Positions 40,813 to 48,659 of a DNA stretch of 64,000 bases are shown here, piece by piece. The stretch is from Dyadobacter tibetensis Y620-1 (GTDB lineage: Bacteria > Bacteroidota > Bacteroidia > Cytophagales > Spirosomataceae). The stretch is taken from the NCBI RefSeq assembly GCF_000566685.1, contig NZ_AZQN01000005.1, forward strand, positions 186,001 to 250,000. Reading direction: 5' to 3'. Numbering within the stretch: position 1 is the stretch's first letter; each line of letters begins with the position of its first letter. Below the pieces are notes generated by a model. The model was not told the DNA's origin. It saw only the letters and a program-made list of their open reading frames with translations, and ran no database searches. The translations under genes and the position numbers were made by a program.

Positions 40813-40889
40813 AGTTTGTTCTATAGCATGAAATAGTCAATAACCGGGAGATGGAGGTAAATAATAGGTCAAAAAAAATCATATTTGCA

Positions 40890-40897
40890 TAAGTTTG
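40890..40897 (+). promoter_or_regulatory. Candidate -7 element of the LuxR-type gene
   Basis: TAagTTTG matches TAnnTTTG and would start transcription about 57 nt before the start codon. No -33 TTTG lies at the right distance, which would suit an activator-dependent promoter. Confidence 0.35.
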
Positions 40898-40960
40898 GAA
40901 TAGAAAAGTATGGTCAAATTTTATTGATTATTTGATCGGAATGAAATTATAATTTTTACT

Positions 40961-41659
40961 ATGTTACACACACTCATCATCGAAAGTAGACCAGTCATTC
41001 GCGAAGGAATTAAATGTTTGTTAAATGAAAAATTTGATAATATCCGTTTAATTGAAGTTGACAACATTCAAAACATTAAAAACAAATCTCAAGGTTTCAG
41101 CCCGGAACTGGTCATTATGGCAATAGACCGGCAAGGAGGGAATCGAATAGCAGAAGTAAAGAGTCATTTTAGAGAGAGCAAAATCATTATTTTTGATCCA
41201 AGTGGCTCTTCCGAATCGGCCATTCAATATCTCAAGTTTGGAGCTCATGGATACCTCTCTCAGGAAAGCGATGCGTCCATGCTGGAGCGTTGCGTAGGTA
41301 TGGTCCTTGAAGGGAAATATTATATAGACCCATCGGATTTTAACAGCATGCTTACGGAACTTATTGATCATGGTTCGGTATCTACGAAACCCAATTCGAG
41401 CATGAGGAAGCTGTCTTTGACCATGCGGCAGAGAGAAATTGCCTTTTTATTGGCACAGGGCATGGGAACCTCAAAGATTGCAGAAAGGTTGGGACTAAAA
41501 GCCTCAACCATCAGCACAGTGAAGTACACGATTTTTTCCAAATTGAATGTGCAGAGTATAATAGAACTGAATAGGGTCTTACAAGAAAAAAACCTATTGG
41601 AAACGAAGCGGGGCACATCATCTGTTTCCACCGTATCAGGGTTGTCATCAAAAGGATAG
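40961..41659 (+). CDS. LuxR/NarL-type DNA-binding regulator with degenerate receiver domain
   Basis: The 232-residue protein has the layout of a NarL-type response regulator: receiver (~1-120), linker, and LuxR HTH (~150-212; LTMRQREIAFLLAQGMGTSKIAERLGLKASTISTVKYTIFSKLNV). The receiver lacks the usual residues: the acidic pair is E8-S9, the phosphoacceptor Asp is Ala (PELVIMA, A54) and the Lys of GYLLK is Gln (GYLSQ). It is therefore unlikely to be phosphorylated normally and may respond to a ligand or act constitutively. No kinase adjoins it. As the nearest regulator to the polyketide operon it is a candidate controller, by position only. Confidence 0.85.
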   Translation: MLHTLIIESRPVIREGIKCLLNEKFDNIRLIEVDNIQNIKNKSQGFSPELVIMAIDRQGGNRIAEVKSHFRESKIIIFDPSGSSESAIQYLKFGAHGYLSQESDASMLERCVGMVLEGKYYIDPSDFNSMLTELIDHGSVSTKPNSSMRKLSLTMRQREIAFLLAQGMGTSKIAERLGLKASTISTVKYTIFSKLNVQSIIELNRVLQEKNLLETKRGTSSVSTVSGLSSKG

Positions 41660-41700
41660 GATTTATATCTCCTTACCCCCTCCCATTTTTTTGTTTCCAT

Positions 41701-41728
41701 AAAAGCAATGTTTCGTTGCTTTTCTTTT
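41701..41728 (+). terminator. Terminator after the LuxR-type gene
   Basis: AAAAGCAA (41701-41708) and TTGCTTTT (41716-41723) form a perfect 8-bp stem with a 7-nt loop, followed by CTTTTCT. Confidence 0.7.
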
Positions 41729-42163
41729 CTGCGGCTTGGTATCGTACTCCCATCTTTTATTTTACTGGCCATAATAGAAATTGTGAAATACCTCTTAGAC
41801 TGCGAATTAGTAAGAGAGGCTATTACGCATAGAAACAATAACGAAGGGTCGATTGGAGAAGACTTCTTTTTTAGCTTCCTCTCAATTTTTTCGTTCCGAT
41901 GCTCAAACTTCGCGGCGTTTGAAGTTTATGTGCTAATCTGCTCCCTTTTATTCGCGTTTAAATTAATGGAAGCTAACTTTTTCATGGCTCGATATAGGAG
42001 GGGCATTCTCCCTAGGAGGCACTCCTTTTATATGCAATGGAGAGAAGCTGAAACGGCAATATATAAAATGGCAAGCTTTCCATTGAGTAAATCGGTAAAA
42101 CACGAATTATCCATAGAATATTCTAGAAAATTATATAGCATAAATTTGCTAATTTATAATTGA
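41708..42163 (+). CDS. Doubtful 151-residue membrane protein
   Basis: An open frame with two hydrophobic stretches (~8-29 and ~68-88) and a basic C-terminal half (ARYRRGILPRRHSF...). I know no homologue. The first ATG lies inside the terminator hairpin of the preceding gene, which argues against that start; an internal Met (for example residue 86) would leave only a short peptide. The region is A+T-rich, where chance hydrophobic frames are common. Confidence 0.28.
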   Translation: MFRCFSFLRLGIVLPSFILLAIIEIVKYLLDCELVREAITHRNNNEGSIGEDFFFSFLSIFSFRCSNFAAFEVYVLICSLLFAFKLMEANFFMARYRRGILPRRHSFYMQWREAETAIYKMASFPLSKSVKHELSIEYSRKLYSINLLIYN

Positions 42164-42179
42164 GACATAGCATAAATTT
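42135..42179. repeat. 13-bp direct repeat, two copies
   Basis: ATAGCATAAATTT occurs at 42135-42147 and 42167-42179, a 32-bp period (three helical turns). It may be chance in A+T-rich DNA or a pair of protein-binding sites. Confidence 0.3.
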
Positions 42180-42765
42180 ATGTATTTGATCCTCAAGGGA
42201 TAAAGTTTTATCGAATTCTACTAATATTTGCAGGGTTTCTATTGATGTAGTCCCATATTAAACTGAAGTATATTTTAAGAGAATAATTGTACAGATTTAC
42301 TCATTTAATAACGTTTTCGGTCCCCTCCTTTTCAATAAAAAACCTTTCAAAAGATTTTCAATAAGCATCAGATCAGAAATTAGACTAAGTTTTTCACAAG
42401 AAATTATTCGAGACAATATTTTCTAAAGCGATCTCATAATAGACGTAAGTACAAATAAAAGTTTAGTTAATGGTTTAGATAGAACTTTTATCCATAAAAA
42501 TCGAAGTAGTCAAATAACTTTTCATTATGTGTGATATAACGTTGCCGAACCTTACAAGGCCTGATATATTCTGATGCCGGAATCAAATTTAAACAGGAGA
42601 TTTAATAACCTGGTCATTGAAAAATAAATGAACAGGTGCCTAAAATTATAGGCCTTATTACTTATAAATATTTTGGAAAATTAAATTTAGCAGAAGTAAC
42701 ATGTAAAATAGAGCATAACACAGCACCTAATTCAACACACTCTTCAAATAAACTATACATACGAC
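42164..42765. other. Intergenic region, 602 bp, before the GEVED-domain gene
   Basis: Strongly A+T-rich. No gene, RNA gene, exact TAnnTTTG promoter or terminator was recognised apart from the end of the 13-bp direct repeat. Confidence 0.4.
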
Positions 42766-45750
42766 ATGGACATTAACACTATACATACTAACATACTATT
42801 TTTACGAAAAAGGTTTCTATTCAATAAGTTTATACTCTTATTATTTATTTCATTTTATGCTGCAGATAGTAATGCGGCGAATGTTACCGTCACTCTTTGG
42901 GCAGATGGAGATGGAAACGCTAGAAAAGCGACCCAAGAAAATGTAATCGATGGGAGTACCACGACAGTGTGGGTAAATTTATTAGATTTTGCCACCAACC
43001 AGGTAATTTCTCAAAAGGCGGTTGGTAACACCGGAGTTGCTACAATCACTGGGGCTATTAATAATGCTGCATATAGGCTGGTTTTAACCAGCTCCCAACC
43101 TGCCCTGGGTGATGTATTATTAGAATCATCCCTTCCTACCAATTGGGTAAACACCGGGGTTAATCTTACAGCCAATGCAACAGGAACAGGAGATGCCAGC
43201 AATCGGTCGGGGAAATTAGATATTAATATGCCTGCCAGCGGTAATTTGTCAAACATTTTTTTTGGAATTGAACAACGGCCTACAGCCTTGTCTGTTACCG
43301 CCTCTGCCCAACAGAATCCTGGTGGTAATTATCAAATGGGAGTTGTTTCACCAAATGCGCTCGACGCTGAAGATGGCAATATATGGTCCACCGGAACAGG
43401 AACCGTAAAGATTGAAACGCTGCCTACCAATGGGGTGCTCTATTATAATGGAAGTTTGGTAACACTGGGGCAGGTAATTGGAAATTTTAATCAAAATCTA
43501 TTAAAACTGGATCCGAATGATGGGGTTTCAAGTGTAGCGTTTAATTATTCCGTAATCGATAGGGCTGGCGCGTCTAGTTCTGATATCGGGACCATCACAA
43601 TGCCCTTGACAGAGCCTATAGAATTTACCTGTGACTCTTATGTCTATCAGGTACTTGCTGCAACAGCGGCAAATAATAGTACACTATACCGTTATAATCC
43701 ATTCTCGGGATCGAGAGTGGCAATTAAAACCCTGTCCTCCAGGTATAATGCCATTGGGTATAATGTTAAAGACAATTTAATATGGGGTACCGACGACCAT
43801 CAAAACAGACTTGTTCGTATCGATGCCCAAGGAAATGAAACGTTTTATACTGTTCCAAATTTGCCTACTTCAACTTATAATAATGCGGATGTGACCACCG
43901 ATGGATACTATTATATATTTCAGTCAAGTGAATCCAAATTTTATGTAATTGATTTAAATGAGACTAGTCCTAATTTTTTGAAGTTAGTAGATCCTACAAT
44001 AGGCTATGCACTGGATACCAGTCCATATGGTACGACTTTTAATAACCATGGTAGTTCCGATATAGCCTATAATCCTACGGATAATTATTTTTATACGATC
44101 AGAACAGGTACAGGGACTAATCCTTATAAAATGATTAAATATAGCCCTGTTGATATGTCGTCCACGGTAGCTACGAATTCGGTGCGCGGAGGAGGTATTC
44201 AGGGTGAAGGCTGGGGAGCAGGTGCTACTTTTTTCGACAAGGATGGCAACTTCTTTATTTTTAACAACCAGCAAGGCAAATATTACAGGATCGACTTGGT
44301 TACCAATGAAGCAACATTACTTTCTACAGGTATTTCCAGCAGTTATAATGACGGAGCATCTTGCCCTACTGCGGAGTCATTTCGTATTGATTTAGGAGAT
44401 GCCCCGGATACATATCAGACTTTATATAATAGTGGTGGACCCTCACACACCATAAATGCAAATCTCTTATTGGGACAGAATATTGATCCCGAGGACGAAG
44501 GAAAACCTTCAGTAGATGCAGATGGTGATGACAATACCGATGTGCCCGACGATGAAGACGGATTGCCAGTTATTCCCGCCTTGGGCACCGCTTATACCTC
44601 TTATAATCTTAAGGTGGATGTCACTAATAATACTGGTGCTGCGGCAACATTAAGTGGGTGGATAGATTTTAATAGAAATGGAGTCTTTAATAGCTCTGAA
44701 AGGGCTCAGGTTAACGTTCCTGCTGGAGCAACGTCCGTCACCTTAAATTGGACGGGTTTAAGTGGACTTAGTGCTGGTCAGAGTTATATCCGCTTGCGGC
44801 TGGCATCTATCGCTTCAGAAGTAGCTAATCCAGGTGGTGACAGTGGGTCGGCAAATAATGGGGAAGTAGAAGACTATCCTATCACTATCTATCAGACTCC
44901 ACCGCCCACTGCGGTTCCTGATGAATTTTCAACATCATGTGAAATGGGCTCAGTAAATATACTGGAGAATGATATAGCGGGTGGTGCTCCCATTGTCCCT
45001 GCCCAAACCCGTCTCATTGATCCTGCTGACGGGAGCCGAGTTCTGACTGTAAGCATCGCCGGAGAAGGGGTGTATACGCTCGATCCAGGTACAGGTATCG
45101 TTCAATTTACGCCCGCGTCTAACTTTCAGGGAATTTCTACTGTGGACTACGTTATAGTCGATGAAAATGCATTGGAGTCTACCTCGACTATTTCTGTTAA
45201 TGTGAACTGTCCTTTGCCAGTAACCCTGATATCGTTTTCGGCAACTACAGAATCCGAAACGACAATTCTCAGCTGGTCTACCGTGATGGAGTCGAATAGT
45301 TCACATTTCGTAATAGAACGCAGTAATGATGCCAAAACCTGGAATGCAATAGGTCAAGTAGAAACCCATGGAGAAAGTGAGCAACTACGTAAATATGATT
45401 TTATTGATCAGCATCCGTTGAAGGGTGAAAATCTTTATCGCCTAAAAATGGTAGACCTCGACCTTAGTTTTAGCTACAGTCGCCTGGTCAGTGTGAAATT
45501 TAAGCAAGTAGAATCGGGCCTTTCCGTTTACCCTAATCCAGCCACTGAGTACTTGATGGTTGATCAGTATCAAGAGGGAAGTTTATATCAACTTATAAGG
45601 CAGAATGGCGACCCGGTAAATGCTGGATGGTCGAAAATTGAAGCTACGGGTAAGATTCGGCTCGACGGCCTTACTTCAGGAATATACCTGCTCAATATAA
45701 TGAATGTCGACGGGGCGCTGGAAAGTCATAAAGTCATCGTTATAAAATAA
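42766..45750 (+). CDS. Large T9SS-secreted surface protein with GEVED domain
   Basis: A 994-residue secreted protein. A signal peptide with an unusually long basic N-terminus (cleavage near residue 39) is followed by an SdrD-B-like beta domain (~40-165), a domain containing LYYNG (~170-280), a central region (~285-540) resembling a beta-propeller-like repeat, a GEVED domain (~543-709; DLGDAPDTY to GEVEDYPITI), a cadherin/Ig-like segment (~715-815), a fibronectin-like stretch (LPVTLISFSA..., ~818-915) and a type A T9SS sorting domain (~918-994; SVYPNPATEYL...). T9SS cargo of this kind is exported across the outer membrane and attached to the surface. Adhesion is likely. It is paralogous to the next gene. 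Confidence 0.9.
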   Translation: MDINTIHTNILFLRKRFLFNKFILLLFISFYAADSNAANVTVTLWADGDGNARKATQENVIDGSTTTVWVNLLDFATNQVISQKAVGNTGVATITGAINNAAYRLVLTSSQPALGDVLLESSLPTNWVNTGVNLTANATGTGDASNRSGKLDINMPASGNLSNIFFGIEQRPTALSVTASAQQNPGGNYQMGVVSPNALDAEDGNIWSTGTGTVKIETLPTNGVLYYNGSLVTLGQVIGNFNQNLLKLDPNDGVSSVAFNYSVIDRAGASSSDIGTITMPLTEPIEFTCDSYVYQVLAATAANNSTLYRYNPFSGSRVAIKTLSSRYNAIGYNVKDNLIWGTDDHQNRLVRIDAQGNETFYTVPNLPTSTYNNADVTTDGYYYIFQSSESKFYVIDLNETSPNFLKLVDPTIGYALDTSPYGTTFNNHGSSDIAYNPTDNYFYTIRTGTGTNPYKMIKYSPVDMSSTVATNSVRGGGIQGEGWGAGATFFDKDGNFFIFNNQQGKYYRIDLVTNEATLLSTGISSSYNDGASCPTAESFRIDLGDAPDTYQTLYNSGGPSHTINANLLLGQNIDPEDEGKPSVDADGDDNTDVPDDEDGLPVIPALGTAYTSYNLKVDVTNNTGAAATLSGWIDFNRNGVFNSSERAQVNVPAGATSVTLNWTGLSGLSAGQSYIRLRLASIASEVANPGGDSGSANNGEVEDYPITIYQTPPPTAVPDEFSTSCEMGSVNILENDIAGGAPIVPAQTRLIDPADGSRVLTVSIAGEGVYTLDPGTGIVQFTPASNFQGISTVDYVIVDENALESTSTISVNVNCPLPVTLISFSATTESETTILSWSTVMESNSSHFVIERSNDAKTWNAIGQVETHGESEQLRKYDFIDQHPLKGENLYRLKMVDLDLSFSYSRLVSVKFKQVESGLSVYPNPATEYLMVDQYQEGSLYQLIRQNGDPVNAGWSKIEATGKIRLDGLTSGIYLLNIMNVDGALESHKVIVIK

Positions 45751-45757
45751 TATAGGA

Positions 45758-45801
45758 TACCCTGATAGGTCATTTGTGCCTACTCCAGGCCTGTCAGGGT
45801 A
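45758..45801 (+). terminator. Hairpin after the GEVED-domain gene
   Basis: TACCCTGATAGG (45758-45769) and CCTGTCAGGGTA (45790-45801) pair over 12 bp with one G:U and a 20-nt loop, 8 nt after the stop. The T tract is short. Confidence 0.6.
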
Positions 45802-46569
45802 ATCTTATGCATACCTACGGGAAGCCCGCCTCCTCCTAAAATACTACTGTGTGGTCGGGATCTGGTTCTATAAGCTTTCGAGCATCAGGGTAATAGTTCT
45901 CAAACCTGTCATAGATAGTTCCCGGCAAACAACGAGATTCCATAAGACTTGCGGGCCTGTAGAGTAATAGAAACTGCCAATTCAATAACCCTGATTGACT
46001 TTGTAACCTATGCTGTTGCACTTAGACAGCATGAGGTCCCGATTCTAAGGTTGTGTTTAGCCTAAGGAGCCCTTCGATTAGTTTCCTGCAAAGTCTAACA
46101 AAATGATACTTTCTAAAGCAGAGTGGATCATACATCTATTTGTGGCCAGCATTGGTTGGCCATATTCCCTAAAGTATACATTGGACTCATTTACCTGTAG
46201 GTAAGCACTTGCCGTAGAGTCCCCATCCACTACCTATTCCGAAAAATCTATGGGTGGATATACTATGTATGCATGCTCCCTTGATTATTCCTAAAATCTA
46301 TGCTGGTTGCTGAATTGTGGTAACAAATTTTTGTTAAATAGCCCATTGAAGATAGCATCATTATGTTATACACTTTAGTATTTTTTTTGACTAGGTATAT
46401 TGTTGTAATATTTGCACGTGAGAGATTAAAATATTATTCAGTTAAATACTTAGCCAAAACATACTAGGCCAAAGGAAAAATAATTTTTAAGCACTAATCC
46501 TTAGCATTCGATTGAATAGTGTGCTGATCTTAAAAAATTGAATTAAATTATAATTAAATATACACGCTT
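45802..46569. other. Long noncoding gap between the two T9SS surface-protein genes
   Basis: A minus-strand frame at 45836-46021 (61 codons, containing LPGTIYDRFENYYPDARKLIEPDPD) looks somewhat protein-like but could not be assigned and has no continuation, so it may be a relic. Upstream of 46570 a TTTG (46386-46389) and TAataTTTG (46406-46414, one base too long) form a weak promoter-like pair 16 nt apart. Nothing else was recognised. Confidence 0.3.
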
Positions 46570-48561
46570 ATGAAAAGTCTAATAACTACACTTATAAATT
46601 GTTTCATACTTCTGTTCGCTATCTGTTCGTCTGTTCTTGCCCAAACCACTTCCTATCGTACTATTAATTGGTCTACTCTCGGTGCTAATCCCTCAACTGT
46701 AGCTTCATCTTCTGGCCAAACTTTTCTAAATATTGGAGAAAAGCTGGGCATTCCACAATTGAATGGAGTAAGCCTGAATCTTAGGTATGTATATGATGGA
46801 TCCCCTACCCCATGTTTAGGAGGGAGCCCCGGACAGCAACTATATATCAATGGAGCTGGAAATGTTAATAGCAAATCTGTCTGGACTAACAATGAGTTCA
46901 ATATTTACGATGGGAGATTAACGGTTACCCTTAGTTCTCCTTTTCAGATGAGATGGAATAATATGGGTACGGGTTTTATCGGTGGAGAGTCACTTAGTTA
47001 TGGTCCTACAGCGGTTGGGAGCATAACTTCAACTCATTCTGGATCTGGCATGATTCTAACCGATGATGCCATTTCTAATGGAAATGCCGTTAACTGTAGT
47101 TCTATAACTAACTATGGCTTTGGACAGTGGACTACCAGTTCTCCAGTTACGCAAATATATACTATTGCTAATGGGGGGCAAGGATCTGTTGGTTCCCTGC
47201 AAATAGGTGTGGTTAGCTACACTTTGTCAGGAAATATATACAATGACGGTAATGGATTAAATGATTCTGGCGGGGCCTTAGTTAATACTTCAGGTGTAGG
47301 CGCAATCGATCCCGTCGATGGAGCATTAAGTTTGGGCGAAGCACTTTATGTAACCTTGGTGGATAGTGCTGGTAATGGTCTGCAAACCATTCCTGTTTCT
47401 AATACTGGAACTTATACATTCTCTACAGTAAACCCTGGAACATATTCAGTGGTTTTAAGTACGAATGCAAGTGGAAATACGGTGGGAAATGCTCCACTTC
47501 CGACCGACTGGAATTTTACCGGGGAGCAATTAGGGGTCGTTCCGGGGACGTCAGATGGGACAGTAAACGGGCTTTTAACGGGAGTGGTTATTTCTACTGC
47601 TGACGTTACCAATGCCAATTTTGGTGTCAATAAAAAGCCCGAAGTAGCCGAAGGGGTGGATGACTCTAGAAAAAACCCAGGTTCAAATGTTCAAAGTCCA
47701 GTGAGCTCAGCGAGATTTTCCGGAACGGATCTTGAAGATGGAGCCTATGCAAACAACTTATCTGGAAGATCGGTAAGACTGGTGCCAGTAACTGGGGGTA
47801 CGTTATATTATAATGGAGTCCTTGTTAACCCGGAAGGAGTACTAGTATCTAACTTTAATCCTTCTCTGGTGACTGTAGATCCTGATGGAGCTGATTCCTC
47901 TACCGAGATAGTCGTTGAGCTGGCTTATTCTGTTTTCGATGATGCTGGCATAGAGTCGGATCCGAAGGTTATTCAGGTTCCCTTTGATGCTGATGCCTTG
48001 CCCGTGAAACTTATAAGCTATGATGTTAGGAATGGGGGGGAGAATTCAGTCATTCTGAATTGGTCCACTGCTTTGGAAATTAATAGCGATAGGTTTGAGA
48101 TTGAACGTAGTCATGACGCCAATCACTGGGAAAATATTGGAAAAATAGTTTCTGAAGGAGAAAGCAATAGACAAAGGGATTATCATTTTGTTGACGAAAC
48201 TCCATTTACTGGTACAAATTATTATAGGCTGAAAATGATTGATAAAGACAACAGCTATCAGTACAGCCGTATTAGATCGATAAATTTGTCAGGTGAATCA
48301 TTTCAGTTTAGTCTATACCCTAACCCAAGTGATCAGTTATTATTTATTAATGACGAGAAAGATAATTCTATTCCAATGGATAAGGTTAGGCAAATTGTGA
48401 TATCTAATTTGAGTGGAGCGACTGTACTCTCCTTTCCCAAACCTCTCCCTGTTACATCAGAAGGAATCGATATAAGTGCACTTAACTCTGGTATTTATAT
48501 TGTGAAATTATTCCTGATTGATGGCTCACTAAGCACACACAAGCTGGTCGTAAACAAATAA
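46570..48561 (+). CDS. T9SS-secreted surface protein, paralogue of the GEVED-domain protein
   Basis: The 663-residue protein has a clear signal peptide (~1-25, ending VLAQT), a unique N-terminal beta domain (~26-215), an SdrD-B-like domain (~218-355), an LYYNG-containing domain (~358-475), a fibronectin-like LPVKLISYDV segment (~478-575) and a type A T9SS sorting domain (~578-663; FSLYPNPSDQLLF...). From the SdrD-B-like part onward it follows the same order as the preceding gene, but lacks the GEVED and propeller-like regions, so the two arose by duplication and domain gain or loss. Likely surface-attached or shed; function unknown. Confidence 0.9.
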   Translation: MKSLITTLINCFILLFAICSSVLAQTTSYRTINWSTLGANPSTVASSSGQTFLNIGEKLGIPQLNGVSLNLRYVYDGSPTPCLGGSPGQQLYINGAGNVNSKSVWTNNEFNIYDGRLTVTLSSPFQMRWNNMGTGFIGGESLSYGPTAVGSITSTHSGSGMILTDDAISNGNAVNCSSITNYGFGQWTTSSPVTQIYTIANGGQGSVGSLQIGVVSYTLSGNIYNDGNGLNDSGGALVNTSGVGAIDPVDGALSLGEALYVTLVDSAGNGLQTIPVSNTGTYTFSTVNPGTYSVVLSTNASGNTVGNAPLPTDWNFTGEQLGVVPGTSDGTVNGLLTGVVISTADVTNANFGVNKKPEVAEGVDDSRKNPGSNVQSPVSSARFSGTDLEDGAYANNLSGRSVRLVPVTGGTLYYNGVLVNPEGVLVSNFNPSLVTVDPDGADSSTEIVVELAYSVFDDAGIESDPKVIQVPFDADALPVKLISYDVRNGGENSVILNWSTALEINSDRFEIERSHDANHWENIGKIVSEGESNRQRDYHFVDETPFTGTNYYRLKMIDKDNSYQYSRIRSINLSGESFQFSLYPNPSDQLLFINDEKDNSIPMDKVRQIVISNLSGATVLSFPKPLPVTSEGIDISALNSGIYIVKLFLIDGSLSTHKLVVNK

Positions 48562-48572
48562 TGAAGGTCTTC

Positions 48573-48614
48573 CTTCTCCAGATGTACTTATTCATTTAAG
48601 TAGGTCTGGAGAGG
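48573..48614. terminator. Terminator hairpin between convergent T9SS and histidine-kinase genes
   Basis: TCTCCAGA (48575-48582) and TCTGGAGA (48605-48612) form a perfect 8-bp stem, extendable by two pairs, with a 22-nt loop. It lies between two convergent genes. Confidence 0.45.
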
Positions 48615-48659
48615 TCCTTCCAGACCAATCTTTCCCCATTCTAATACTCAACTGCAAAC

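Larger units (their letters stand above)
40413..40960. other. Intergenic region, 548 bp, next to the polyketide locus
   Basis: Apart from the palindrome, the -7 element and the short minus-strand frame listed separately, this A+T-rich stretch shows no further gene, tRNA or mobile-element end. Confidence 0.4.

Noticed and set aside
41368-41838. 156-codon minus-strand frame opposite the LuxR-type gene
   Set aside because: It is antisense to the clearly coding HTH region, and its translation has no domain or signal.
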